Source of the DNA: Candidatus Rokuibacteriota bacterium
GTDB lineage: Bacteria > Methylomirabilota > Methylomirabilia > Rokubacteriales > CSP1-6
Length of the DNA stretch: 64,000 nucleotides
Reading direction: 5' to 3'
NCBI GenBank assembly: GCA_003220435.1
Contig: QHSL01000066.1
Location: 92,738-156,737, forward strand
Numbering within the stretch: the first letter of the stretch is position 1; every line of letters starts with the position of its first letter. A program made the translations under genes and the position numbers. Under the pieces are notes generated by a model. That model did no database searches. It was not told the DNA's origin and was given only the letters and a program-made list of their open reading frames with translations. Shown piece by piece: positions 15,803 through 23,928 of the stretch.

Positions 15803-16150
15803 TCACATCGGCCAGATCGGCCGCACGTCGATGTAGCCGCCCTCGCGGAGCGGGATCTTCTTCGCCCACTCGACGGCTTCCTCCTTGGTGGCGCACTCGA
15901 TCAGGTAGAAGCCGCCCAGGGCCTCCTTGGTCTCGGCGAACGGGCCGTCCGTGACCTGCCGCTGGCCGGCCTTGATCCGGATGCGGCTGGCTTCGCTGTC
16001 GGGCCGCAGCCGCTCGCCGTGGACCATCTTTCCCGACGCCTGGAGCTCCTGGGCGAACCGCATGTGGCCCTGCAGGACCGCGGCCATTTCGGCTTGCGGC
16101 GCCTGGGCTTGAGCCTTCTCGTCACCGGAGATGAGCAGCATGTAGCGCAT
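15803..16150 (-). CDS. YciI/DGPF-domain protein, partner of the ECF sigma factor
   Basis: 115 aa. It starts MRYMLLISGDE, has DGPFAETKEALGGFYLIEC in the middle and ends DVRPIWPM, all hallmarks of the YCII-related DGPF family. These genes accompany ECF42 sigma factors, although the molecular role is unsettled. ATG 16150 follows AGGAGG. Two hairpin-repeat copies lie directly upstream (16167-16282). Confidence 0.92.
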   Translation of the reverse strand: MRYMLLISGDEKAQAQAPQAEMAAVLQGHMRFAQELQASGKMVHGERLRPDSEASRIRIKAGQRQVTDGPFAETKEALGGFYLIECATKEEAVEWAKKIPLREGGYIDVRPIWPM

Positions 16151-16166
16151 GGGATCCTCCTATTGA

Positions 16167-16282
16167 TAGCGGCGTCTCGGCCGACGGGGCCCCAGCCCCG
16201 CGACGGCCTGCGGCGCCTGCGGTGGTTATAGCGGCGCCTCAGCCGGCGGGGCCCCAGCCCCGCGACGGCCTGCGGCGCCTGC
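16167..16282. repeat. Two tandem copies of the GC-rich hairpin repeat
   Basis: Copies at 16167-16220 and 16229-16282 have a 62-base period. Each contains GCGGGGC (or ACGGGGC) and GCCCCGC around CCCA, flanked by pairing GGCC and GCGCC/GGCGC arms. They fill the space between the DGPF gene start (16150) and the metallo-hydrolase start (16379) and belong to the family described at 57796-57850. Confidence 0.9.
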
Positions 16283-16378
16283 TTCCATCTCAACCAGTAC
16301 GACGACGATGACCCGCCGAAATCGACAGGCTCCGTCTTCTCCGCCTCGGCCGCGGGAGCGTCCTGATAGGATACGCGC

Positions 16379-17338
16379 ATGCCCGGCGCCGTCGACCGCG
16401 TCCGCGTGACGACCGTCGTCGACAACTACATCGACAACCTGCGCCAGGACGACGCGGTGGCCCGCCGGTATAGCGCGTTCGTGGCCGGCAAGATGCCGGA
16501 TCTCCGCGCCGAGCACGGCCTGGCGCACCTGGTCGAGATCACCCGCGGCCGCGACCGGTTCACGATGGCCTTCGACTTCGGCCTCACGCCGGACACGCTG
16601 AACCACAACTTCCGCGAGCTGGCCATCGACCCGTCGGCGATCGACGCGCTCGCCCTCTCCCATGGGCATCGCGATCACTGGGGCGGGCTGACCGGCTTCC
16701 TGCACGCGTGGCGGCGGCGCCTGCGGCGCGACCTGCCCTTTTATGGCGGCATCGACCACTTCGAGCCACGCTGGCAGCAGCGCGGCGAGCGACGCGTCTA
16801 CAGCGGCCGCCTCAACCGCGACGAGATCGAGCGCTACGACGTACCGATCACGCTGGTGGCGAAGCCGACCGAGCTCGCCGAGGGCGTGTGGCTCTCCGGC
16901 GAGATGCACGCCGCCGAAGACTGGGAGACCATCCCGAGCAACCTGCGCGTCGAGCGTGGCGGCGAGCTGATCCAGGACACGTTCATCGGGGAGCAGACGC
17001 TGGTGGCCAACGTGCGCGACCTTGGCCTCGTCGTGATCACGTCGTGCTCGCACCGGGGCATCGTCGGCATCTGCCGCAACGCGGTGCGCGTCACCGGCGT
17101 TCCCCAAGTGCACGCGGTCATCGGCGGCTTCCACCTGAGCGGCCTCGACGAGGCGCGCGTCACCCGGGTGGTCGACGCGTTCCGCGACCTCGACGTCGAG
17201 CACATGGTGCCCCAGCACTGCACCGGCATCGAGGCCATCGCGAGCATCGCCCACCGGCTGCCCGGACGCTTCACCGCCAGTTCGGTGGGCACCACGTTCG
17301 AGTTCGCGGCGCCCGACGGAGCCGCGCCCTCACCCTGA
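16379..17338 (+). CDS. MBL-fold metallo-hydrolase
   Basis: 319 aa metallo-beta-lactamase fold protein. The metal-binding HxHxDH motif appears as LSHGHRDHWGG near residues 97-107; later ligands are in TSCSHRGI and IGGFHLSG, and MVPQHCTG near 280. The combination resembles the 7,8-dihydropterin-6-yl-methyl-4-(beta-D-ribofuranosyl)aminobenzene phosphate synthase-like group, but the substrate is unknown. The ATG at 16379 lacks a clear Shine-Dalgarno site; TAGGAT at 16367-16372 could act as a -10 box (leaderless) or a weak AGGA site. Acts in the cytoplasm. Confidence 0.9.
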   Translation: MPGAVDRVRVTTVVDNYIDNLRQDDAVARRYSAFVAGKMPDLRAEHGLAHLVEITRGRDRFTMAFDFGLTPDTLNHNFRELAIDPSAIDALALSHGHRDHWGGLTGFLHAWRRRLRRDLPFYGGIDHFEPRWQQRGERRVYSGRLNRDEIERYDVPITLVAKPTELAEGVWLSGEMHAAEDWETIPSNLRVERGGELIQDTFIGEQTLVANVRDLGLVVITSCSHRGIVGICRNAVRVTGVPQVHAVIGGFHLSGLDEARVTRVVDAFRDLDVEHMVPQHCTGIEAIASIAHRLPGRFTASSVGTTFEFAAPDGAAPSP

Positions 17339-17360
17339 CCATCCACAGGAGGCGACGACC

Positions 17361-17435
17361 ATGAGCGAGTCGAAGCAGCTGTTCAGCGCGAACCTGGCCA
17401 AGGACGCCGTGCACAAGACCGGGGCGGCGCGCTGA
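17361..17435 (+). CDS. 24-residue small ORF, possibly a truncated gene start
   Basis: ATG at 17361 preceded by a good AGGAGG (17346-17351 region), then 24 codons (MSESKQLFSANLAKDAVHKT...) ending in TGA at 17433. It is located between the metallo-hydrolase and the cupin gene with the same direction. No homology recognised. It may be the surviving N-terminus of a lost gene or a genuine short peptide. Sequence after the TGA does not look coding, so read-through is not suggested. Confidence 0.4.
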   Translation: MSESKQLFSANLAKDAVHKTGAAR

Positions 17436-17469
17436 GCGCCCGCGCCACCGCCGGAAAGGGTCACGAGCG

Positions 17470-17835
17470 ATGCCGAAGATGTTTCGCGTGTACAGCGGGA
17501 CCGACGGAAAGTCGCGCGTCGCCGAGGTGCCGTTCGATATGAAGCCGTTCAAGGACGTCGAGGGCGCGTACGGCGAGGGCACCGCGATGCAGAACGCCTC
17601 GGGCATCGCGTTTCGCGTCTCGCCACCCGGCTACGTGCTGAGCTGGCACTGCGCGCCCCGGCGCCAGTACTCGATCTCACTGTCAGGCCGCGCCGAGATC
17701 GAGGTGGGCGACGGCACGAAAGCCCAGGTCGGCCCGGGCGACGTGATTCTCGCCGAAGATCTCACCGGCCAGGGCCACGTCACGCGCGTGGTCGGCGACC
17801 AGCCCAGGTTTTACGCGATCATCCCGCTGACCTAG
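17470..17835 (+). CDS. Cupin-domain protein
   Basis: 121 aa small beta-barrel protein. Cupin-like motifs are YVLSWHCAPRRQYSISLSGRAEIEVGDG (motif 1) and VGPGDVILAEDLTGQGHVTRVVG (motif 2, G-D-x6-G-x-G-H type), giving His residues that could bind a metal. ATG 17470 follows GGAAAGG. Unknown substrate; a similar architecture is used in small stress or sugar-binding cupins. Confidence 0.82.
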   Translation: MPKMFRVYSGTDGKSRVAEVPFDMKPFKDVEGAYGEGTAMQNASGIAFRVSPPGYVLSWHCAPRRQYSISLSGRAEIEVGDGTKAQVGPGDVILAEDLTGQGHVTRVVGDQPRFYAIIPLT

Positions 17836-17996
17836 GCGGCCGAGAAGGGTCTAGCTGGGCCCTTATCGGCTGCCGCCACCACGCGTGAGGCGCTGGCGCT
17901 CTTCCGGGGTCCACGGGATCGACGCGTCCGGCGCCGCCCGCGCCCGCACCAATTGCGATCGAGGTCGCACGCGCGCAGATAGAGCGGGCGGGCGCG

Positions 17997-18161
17997 ATGG
18001 TGGCGTCCGCCTACCCGGTCTTGAAGACGGACGTGCCTTTCTACAAGGCGGTCGCGATCGTCACCGCCGCGAGCACCGTGGCCCTGCTCCACGCCGGAGA
18101 CGGGCAGGGGGAAGGCCCCTACGGGCTCGAGGTGTGGCAGCTGCAGTATGCGGCGAAGTAG
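17997..18161 (+). CDS. 54-residue ORF, probably the tail of a decayed gene
   Basis: In the 332-base stretch between the cupin and the LVIVD genes, one frame has protein-like composition: MVASAYPVLKTDVPFYKAVA, a hydrophobic VTAASTVALLHAG, then EGPYGLEVWQLQYAAK. The coding-like character extends upstream of the ATG to about 17955 without a start codon. I do not recognise the family. There is no ribosome binding site, so a remnant is more likely than an expressed gene. The rest of the stretch (17836-17950) shows nothing. Confidence 0.35.
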   Translation: MVASAYPVLKTDVPFYKAVAIVTAASTVALLHAGDGQGEGPYGLEVWQLQYAAK

Positions 18162-18167
18162 CGCGCC

Positions 18168-19628
18168 TCAGCGGGCGCCGACGATCTTCGCGGCCTCGCC
18201 GGCGAGCCGCACGATGTGCAGCCCGGTGTTGGCCCGGTCGGCGAGATAGACGAACCCGCGCTCGTCCGCCTCGACGTTGTTCGTCTGGATCGCGACCTTG
18301 CAGCTGCGCGTCCCGTTTTGCACGCAGCGCTCCGCCGTCCGCTCGGTCGTCGCCGGGATGTAGAACGCGGCCTCGCGCGGCGCATAGGGATCGCGCACGT
18401 CGACAGCCCGTACGCCGGCGTTGAAGTAGGCGACGAACACCATCTTCCTGTAGAAGATCGGCGCGAACGTCTCGCTGCTCGAGTGCGGCCCGAATCGCCC
18501 GCCGCGCCGGCAGAAGGCGCCCTTCGACTCCGGCACCTGGAACGTCGACACGGAGAACGGCTTGGTCTCGGCGGTGATGTCGACCAGGAAGCTTGCGTGC
18601 CGGGATTCGCGGCACTCGTTGGCGATGGCCTCGGAGACCAGGAAGACGAAGTCGCGCACCCGGTCCTTGGTGTTGGGCGCCCAGTCGCCGATCGTCACGC
18701 CCAGGATCGGGAACGAGGTGTGGCCGCCCCAGTTGGGCGACATGTAGAGCCGGCCGATCTCGGGATGATTCAGGTTCGCCGCGGTCGGCTCCTTGGGACC
18801 GGTGAGCAGCTTCTGCCGGTCGACGATCTGCAGCGCGCCCTCGCCGCTGGTCCCGTAGGCGAAGTAGACACGGTTGCCGAAGACGATCGGCCCGTGGACG
18901 CCGTGGGCGACCGTGATGGGCCCGGTCGAGCCGGGCTGCTGGCCGGCCAGCCCGAAGTCGCGGACGAACACCGGCTTCGCTGGATCGCTGAGGTCGTAGA
19001 TCTTCGTCATCCGCCACGTGCGCCAGCCCGAGGGGCCGAGCTGCAGCGGGTCTACCTTGACGAGATCGCCCGAGACCAGGTACGCGATGCCGGTGTCGCA
19101 CTCCCACCAGTTCTTGTGCGTCGACGTGAGGCCGGTGACGACGGTGCTCGTCTTCTGCGGCTTCGCCGGATCGGTGACGTCCCACACCTCGTGGCCCGAG
19201 TTCGGAACCGAGTTGCCGATGGTCCTCAGCAGATATGTCCGGCCCTGCCGGTCGCACACGCGGGCCATCTGCGCGCCGCCCTGTTCCCCGCCGCCGGGCA
19301 CGCCGGGAATGTGGAAGAGATAGCGCGGCTTCGCGGGATCGGTGACATCGACGATCGACGTGCCGTTGTCCTCCTCGGCACCGGTGAGCGGGTTGCGCGC
19401 GCGTCCGCCGTGATGGCCGACGTAGGCGATGAAGCGCCCGCGCTGCGGGTGGATCGTCGGCTGGTAGGCCGAGCGGCCCTGCAGGTCGTCGTGGCCGACC
19501 AGCTCCATATCGTGAGCCTCCGCGCCGTGGCCGCGTGCCGGCGTCTGCGTGGCGGCGGGCCCGGCCGCGAGCACCACCAGGGCGCAGCCGAGGAGGATCA
19601 GCCGGAGCGACCGTGAGAGGGACGTCAT
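18168..19628 (-). CDS. Secreted LVIVD-repeat beta-propeller protein
   Basis: 486 aa. The signal peptide is residues 1-27 (SLRLILLGCALVVLAAG). The mature part has repeated strands of the LVIVD type: TSIVDVTDPAKPRYLFHIPG, HEVWDVTDPAKPQKTSTVV, TKIYDLSDPAKPVFVRDFG, SFLVDITAETKPFSVSTFQ and RAVDVRDPYAPREAAFYIP, which would form a propeller. Such proteins are surface or periplasmic and of undefined function. ATG 19628 follows AAAGGAG. An operon with the alcohol dehydrogenase upstream (stop 19651) is possible. Confidence 0.88.
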   Translation of the reverse strand: MTSLSRSLRLILLGCALVVLAAGPAATQTPARGHGAEAHDMELVGHDDLQGRSAYQPTIHPQRGRFIAYVGHHGGRARNPLTGAEEDNGTSIVDVTDPAKPRYLFHIPGVPGGGEQGGAQMARVCDRQGRTYLLRTIGNSVPNSGHEVWDVTDPAKPQKTSTVVTGLTSTHKNWWECDTGIAYLVSGDLVKVDPLQLGPSGWRTWRMTKIYDLSDPAKPVFVRDFGLAGQQPGSTGPITVAHGVHGPIVFGNRVYFAYGTSGEGALQIVDRQKLLTGPKEPTAANLNHPEIGRLYMSPNWGGHTSFPILGVTIGDWAPNTKDRVRDFVFLVSEAIANECRESRHASFLVDITAETKPFSVSTFQVPESKGAFCRRGGRFGPHSSSETFAPIFYRKMVFVAYFNAGVRAVDVRDPYAPREAAFYIPATTERTAERCVQNGTRSCKVAIQTNNVEADERGFVYLADRANTGLHIVRLAGEAAKIVGAR

Positions 19629-19650
19629 GCGCGGCTCCTTTCCGCTCGGG

Positions 19651-20702
19651 TCAGCTTCTCCAGGGCTCGACGAGGACCTTGGCGTGACGCTCCGGCGAGC
19701 CCAGCTCCTCGAACGCGCCCGCGACGCCCTCGACGCCCACCTTGCCGGTGACGAGCGGCGCCGTCGCGATCGCGCCCGCCGCGATCGCACCCAGCGTCGC
19801 GGCGAACTCATCGGCGGTGTAGCCGAGGACGAACTGGAGGCTCAGCTCCTTCACGATCCCCAGCATCGGAGAGATCGCGTCCTGCTCCATGCACACGCCG
19901 ACGACTACGATGCGCGTACCGCGCGGTGCGGCGCCCATGATCTGATCGAGCACGCCCGGTACGCCCACGCACTCGAACACGACGGCGGGGCGCAGCGGCG
20001 GCCCCGGGATCCACGGCGGGAGCTTCGGCGCGCGGCTCGCGTCGCGCCAGACGGCGACCTCGCGCCAGCTCTGCCACGGCGTGGTCGCCTTCGGATCCAC
20101 GACGACGTCGGCGCCGAGCGTCGCCGCCAGCTCGCGCCGGCGCGGCGAGAAATCGGCACCGACTGCCGGCTCGGCGCTCGGCCTCGACGAACTTCTCGGC
20201 GTGCTTGAGCGCGTGCAGGTCCGAGCCGCAGATTCCGCACGCGAGCGTCTTCACCAGCACCTCGCCCGGCCCGGGCGCGGGCAGGGGTACGTCCGCGACG
20301 ACGAGTCGCTGCTTCCGCATCACGCTCGCGCGCATCGCCGGCAAGCCCTCCTGAGGTGTCGTTGGAGTAGCCCACCGTCCACACGCCGTCCGGGCGGACG
20401 AGCCCCGGTCGCGAGCAGACGCGCTCGCCGCGGGGGAGATGCCGGCGCGTCTCGGGACCGTGCTCGATGATCTCGGCGCAGAACTCGTGGCCCATCACGA
20501 TGTCGCGGCTCAGGTCCATCACGAACCGACTGCCGGCTCGGCGCTCGGCCTCGACGAACTTCTCGGCGTGCTTGAGCGCGTGCAGGTCCGAGCCGCAGAT
20601 TCCGCACGCGAGCGTCTTCACCAGCACCTCGCCCGGCCCGGGCGCGGGCAGGGGTACGTCCGCGACGACGAGTCGCTGCTTCCGCATCACGCTCGCGCGC
20701 AT
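19651..20702 (-). pseudogene. Zinc-dependent alcohol dehydrogenase, rearranged by an internal 199-base duplication
   Basis: Read from 20702, the N-terminus is normal for an MDR zinc dehydrogenase (VVADVPLPAPGPGEVLVKT, ACGICGSDLHALKHA, then DIVMGHEFCAEIIEHGP and VWTVGYSNDT). At 20356 the frame meets a perfect second copy of the gene's own first 199 bases. From 20157 the coding sequence resumes in the cofactor domain (RRRELAATLGADVVVDPKA, VVFECVGVPGVLDQI, KELSLQFVLGYTADEFAATL). The segment that should lie between, with GGYAEY-like and GxGPVG-like motifs, about 70 residues, is absent. The duplicate thus replaces the middle. It is either a real rearrangement or an assembly artefact. Confidence 0.8.
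20158..20356. repeat. 199-base direct repeat, copy A'
   Basis: Identical base for base to 20525-20723 (offset 367). It contains the start region of the alcohol dehydrogenase gene, including its ribosome binding site, embedded within the body of the same gene. Confidence 0.93.
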
Positions 20703-20723
20703 CGCCGGCAAGCCCTCCTGAGG
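20525..20723. repeat. 199-base direct repeat, copy A (true 5' end of the gene)
   Basis: Identical to 20158-20356. Here it forms the genuine beginning of the minus-strand alcohol dehydrogenase gene (ATG 20702, upstream AGGAGG). The 168 bases between the copies continue the coding frame from copy A. Confidence 0.93.
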
Positions 20724-20794
20724 GCATTCGCGGATCTGACCGAGTACGCGAGCCCACACGACGGCGCGCTCCCTTCGCGCCGTGCGCTCGACTC

Positions 20795-22213
20795 TTACGC
20801 CGCGGCGCGCGGCACCGCGGGACGCAGGCGCGACCCGATGACGAGCGCCGCCATCGGCGCCACCACGAAGCCGCCGAAGAGCCACGCGCCCGCGAGCGCC
20901 GCCGCCGTCCTCGAGGGGCCGCCCCCGAGCCCGGCGGCATTGGCGATGATGCCGGACAGCGCGGCGCCGAGCGAGACCGCAAAGAGCTGCGTGCTCGGGA
21001 TCATCGACGCCGTGACCGCGCCCTCGTCCGGCCGCCCTGCCGACAGGACGGCCGCGGCGACGTGCGCCCAGCACGTGCCGATCCCGAGACCGACCAGCGT
21101 CAGCGCCACCGCGATCGCCGCCACCGGACCCGAGCCGATCGTGAGGAAGAGGCCGATGAATCCCGATGCGGTCAGCAGCGGGCCGAGGGTCACGGCCCAC
21201 CGCACTCGCTTCGCAGCCACGGACGCGCTTGCCAGCGTGCCCGCCGTCCACGCGAGTGACTGGAGCGCGTAGAGATAGCCGGAGGCCGCCGGCGTCACGC
21301 CGTGCAGCACCTGGACCAGCAGCGGGAGGTAGATGCCGCCGGGCGTGGTCGACATGCCGAGCAGGAGGATCATCCAGAATCCCTTCCCGATGCGGTTCGC
21401 GGGGGAGAGCATACCCGTCGGGAAGAGCCGCTCCGGCGCCTTGCCGTCGAGCCGGAGCATGACGGCCACGAAGATGATCGCCGCGGCGAAGAGCGCGACG
21501 CGCGCCGCCGCGCCGCCGGCGTTCGCGATCGAGCCGACGCAGAGGACGCTCGTGCAGACGAGCGCCAGGCGTCCGAAGGGGACGCGCGCCGATTCGGTGC
21601 CCACGCTCGCCCTCGCGGGCAGGATGCGCCACGTGAGCACGCCGACCAGCACGGCGATCGGTGCCACCGCCCAGAACGCCGTGCGCCAGAGCCCGAGCCC
21701 CGCCAGTACGCCTCCGACCGCCGGCCCGCTCAGCGCCGGAATCGCCCACGTGCAGGAGATCGCGGTGAGCATGCGTGGCCACAGAACTTCGGGAAAGACC
21801 TCGCGCACCATGCTGTGGGCGCCGGCGATCAGCATCCCGCCACCGAGGCCCTGTAGCGCGCGGCCGGCGACCAGGACGGTCATGCTCGGCGCGGTGGCGC
21901 AGACGGCCGTGCCCACTACGAACACGGCGGCGGCGAGGACGAACGCGCGGCGCATCCCCGCCCGGCCGATGGCGACCGAGCTCCCGGCGCTTCCGAGCAT
22001 CGAGGCGATCGCATAGGCCGTCGAGGCCCATGCGTAGATCGCGAGACCGCCGATCTCGGCGATGGCCGAGGGCAGGACCGTCGCGGTGATGAACGCGCTG
22101 AACGCGGGCGCCAGGATGCAAAGCACGACGATGACCGCGGACAGCGTGTACGGAGGTTCGAGCAGCGCGGTCCAGGAGCCCTCGGGTTCGGCGAGGCGCG
22201 CATGAGGGGCCAT
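20795..22213 (-). CDS. MFS transporter, 14-TM drug-exporter-like
   Basis: 472 aa integral membrane protein with about 12-14 hydrophobic helices. Typical major-facilitator features: SMLGSAGSSVAIGRAGMRRA (motif A-like loop), VLVAGRALQGLGGGMLIAGAH (motif B, RxxQGxG) and WAIPALSGPAVGGVLAGLGLWRTAFW (motif C, exporter signature). It probably extrudes a drug or metabolite with proton antiport. I chose the ATG at 22213 because GAGGGG lies 7 bases upstream; the ATG at 22228 overlaps that site. A perfect 11-bp inverted repeat surrounds the start codon (22201-22229). Confidence 0.9.
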   Translation of the reverse strand: MAPHARLAEPEGSWTALLEPPYTLSAVIVVLCILAPAFSAFITATVLPSAIAEIGGLAIYAWASTAYAIASMLGSAGSSVAIGRAGMRRAFVLAAAVFVVGTAVCATAPSMTVLVAGRALQGLGGGMLIAGAHSMVREVFPEVLWPRMLTAISCTWAIPALSGPAVGGVLAGLGLWRTAFWAVAPIAVLVGVLTWRILPARASVGTESARVPFGRLALVCTSVLCVGSIANAGGAAARVALFAAAIIFVAVMLRLDGKAPERLFPTGMLSPANRIGKGFWMILLLGMSTTPGGIYLPLLVQVLHGVTPAASGYLYALQSLAWTAGTLASASVAAKRVRWAVTLGPLLTASGFIGLFLTIGSGPVAAIAVALTLVGLGIGTCWAHVAAAVLSAGRPDEGAVTASMIPSTQLFAVSLGAALSGIIANAAGLGGGPSRTAAALAGAWLFGGFVVAPMAALVIGSRLRPAVPRAAA

Positions 22214-22229
22214 GTCGGGGCCCCTCATG
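22201..22229 (-). promoter_or_regulatory. Perfect 11-bp hairpin spanning the MFS gene start codon
   Basis: On the minus strand CATGAGGGGCC pairs with GGCCCCTCATG across a 7-base loop. The 5' arm contains the GAGGGG ribosome binding site and the start codon lies at the loop/3'-arm boundary, so folding would hide the translation start. This suggests translational control of the exporter, or an operator for a dimeric repressor. Confidence 0.55.
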
Positions 22230-22293
22230 TTACTGCACTAGCTACCCCTCGGGTACCGGCCGGACCTCCTCGCCGACTCCTTGATGCCCTCCG

Positions 22294-22554
22294 TCACTGC
22301 CCGGAACGATTCGACACCGCGCTCAGCGTACGCTGTCCCGCTTGGAGCGCCGCGCTGACGTGCTCTTTCGTCCGGTCCAGCACATGCTCCGTCCGCTTCT
22401 CGACCGTCTGGAGCCTCTTCTCGAGCGCCTGGAGCGTGTCGATCGCCCCCACGCGAACGCCCCTGGTCTTGCTCTCGGCGAATTCTCGAACCTGATCGCC
22501 CCAGAACCAGACCGCGAGCCCGCCTGCCACCGCGCCCAGGATGAATCGAACCAT
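22294..22554 (-). CDS. Small membrane-anchored coiled-coil protein, hypothetical
   Basis: 86 aa. One N-terminal transmembrane helix with glycine zipper character (FILGAVAGGLAVWFWG, residues 3-18) is followed by a polar, heptad-like helix (DTLQALEKRLQTVEKRTEHVLDRTKEHV). It resembles small YtxH-like membrane proteins. The ATG at 22554 has AAAGGAG 7 bases upstream; the longer frame from 22629 has no such support. Unknown function; it may be envelope-associated. Confidence 0.75.
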   Translation of the reverse strand: MVRFILGAVAGGLAVWFWGDQVREFAESKTRGVRVGAIDTLQALEKRLQTVEKRTEHVLDRTKEHVSAALQAGQRTLSAVSNRSGQ

Positions 22555-22765
22555 GGTCGTTCTCCTTTCTTCGGTTACTGTTTTGCTCGCTGGGTGATCG
22601 GCTGCAGCAAGACGCATGCCGGCGGTCACCGGGCCGAAAAATCGCGGGAGAAGCGTGTGATGGGCGGTTCGGCGACGCCGGATGCGGCCGACTTGGTAAC
22701 TCTTGCCGTGTAAGAGTCCGTGTAAGAAATGGAGGGCGGCGTCGATCGCCCGACGGCGGCTCGGG

Positions 22766-23764
22766 CTAGAGGCCCAGCAGCGCCTCCAGGTTCTGCCAGA
22801 GGATCCTGTTCTTCTCGTCCTGGGTGAGGCTCGCGAGCCCCTGCACCCAGCCGACGGGTGAGGGGCTCCAGCCGACGAACGGCCAATCGCTTCCGAGCAC
22901 CACCCGGTCGGCGCCGACGTGATCGATCAAGTAACGCAGCCCCGGCTCGCTGTCGGTCACGCAGTCGTAGTAGAGACGGCGCTGGTAGGAGCTGGGAGGT
23001 TTGTGGATGTGCTCGCGCGCCTCGGTGCGGACCCGCCAGCCGTGGTCGAGGCGACCCATACCGAAGCACGCCGGTCCGCCGCCGTGGGCGATGCACACTT
23101 TGAGGGCGGGGCACGCGTCGAGGATTCCGCCGAACATGAGCGTCGCGACGATCAGCAAGTCCTCCACGATGACGCCGATGGAGTTCGGGATCCCGTAGCG
23201 ACCGCGGCTGGCGAAGAGCAGGTTGTGCTGCGGCTGCGGATGGAAGAACAGGACGGCGCCCATGCTCTCGGCGGCCTTGAACAGCGGCAAGAACCGCGGC
23301 TCGTCCCAGGTGGAGTCATTCACCACCGTGTCGAGCTCGGCGCCCTTGAGGCCGAGCACCGTCACCGCGCGCTCGAGCTCGCCGACGGCGGCGCCGACGT
23401 TCTGCAGCGGCAACGTCGCCAGGCCCGCGAAGCGCCGAGGCCACTGGCGTGTCATGCCGGCGATCTCGTCGTTGACGTCGCGGGCGAGCTGACGCCCCGG
23501 CGACGCGTCCAGGTGGTAGCCGAAGAGCGGCGTGTGGATCGACACGACCTGCACGTCGATGCCTTGCACGTCCATGTCCTGGAGCCGCTCTTCCGGCGTG
23601 AAGCGCAGCTTGGGCGTCTGGACGCGGCTGCGCCGGCCGCTGGTCACCGTGGTGCCCAGCCCTTCGCCGGGCTCGTACGTCGTCCCGTACCAGTCACGCC
23701 CAGCGTCGACGGCTCGCCACAGACACTGCGGCATCAGATGCGCGTGGATGTCGATGCTACGCAT
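22766..23764 (-). CDS. Amidohydrolase family protein (ACMSD-like), paralogue of 2397-3395
   Basis: 332 aa, same length and very similar sequence to the first amidohydrolase. It shares IDIHAHL at the N-terminus, FFHPQPQHN, VCIAHGGGPACFGMGRLDHGW and VVLGSDWPF as metal-ligand blocks. The ATG at 23764 has AAGGGA 9 bases upstream. No catabolic partner is adjacent: the ABC importer to the right is divergent. The near-identical catalytic core and different surroundings suggest duplication with change of substrate or regulation. Confidence 0.92.
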   Translation of the reverse strand: MRSIDIHAHLMPQCLWRAVDAGRDWYGTTYEPGEGLGTTVTSGRRSRVQTPKLRFTPEERLQDMDVQGIDVQVVSIHTPLFGYHLDASPGRQLARDVNDEIAGMTRQWPRRFAGLATLPLQNVGAAVGELERAVTVLGLKGAELDTVVNDSTWDEPRFLPLFKAAESMGAVLFFHPQPQHNLLFASRGRYGIPNSIGVIVEDLLIVATLMFGGILDACPALKVCIAHGGGPACFGMGRLDHGWRVRTEAREHIHKPPSSYQRRLYYDCVTDSEPGLRYLIDHVGADRVVLGSDWPFVGWSPSPVGWVQGLASLTQDEKNRILWQNLEALLGL

Positions 23765-23860
23765 CGACCGCGTTCCCTTTTTGCCTTGACACCTTCGTGA
23801 CCTCGCTGTTAGACGTGAGCCACTCGCTGCCCGGCCGCCATCATAACCGAGTTGTTGGGC

Positions 23861-23910
23861 GCGCCTCGGCTGGCGGGGCCCCGGCCCCGCGACGGCCTGC
23901 GGCGCGCGCA
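23861..23910 (+). repeat. GC-rich hairpin repeat in front of the ABC importer operon
   Basis: One copy of the family, with the arms GCGGGGC / GCCCCGC around CCCG. It ends 18 bases before the start codon of the substrate-binding protein gene and directly precedes its CAGGAGG ribosome binding site. Confidence 0.9.
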
Positions 23911-23928
23911 CTGCCACAGGAGGCTCAC

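Noticed and set aside
17361..17460. Possible selenocysteine read-through at the TGA (17433) of the 24-residue ORF
   Set aside because: Sequence after the TGA does not look coding, the TGA is not at a known redox motif, and the next gene has its own ribosome binding site.
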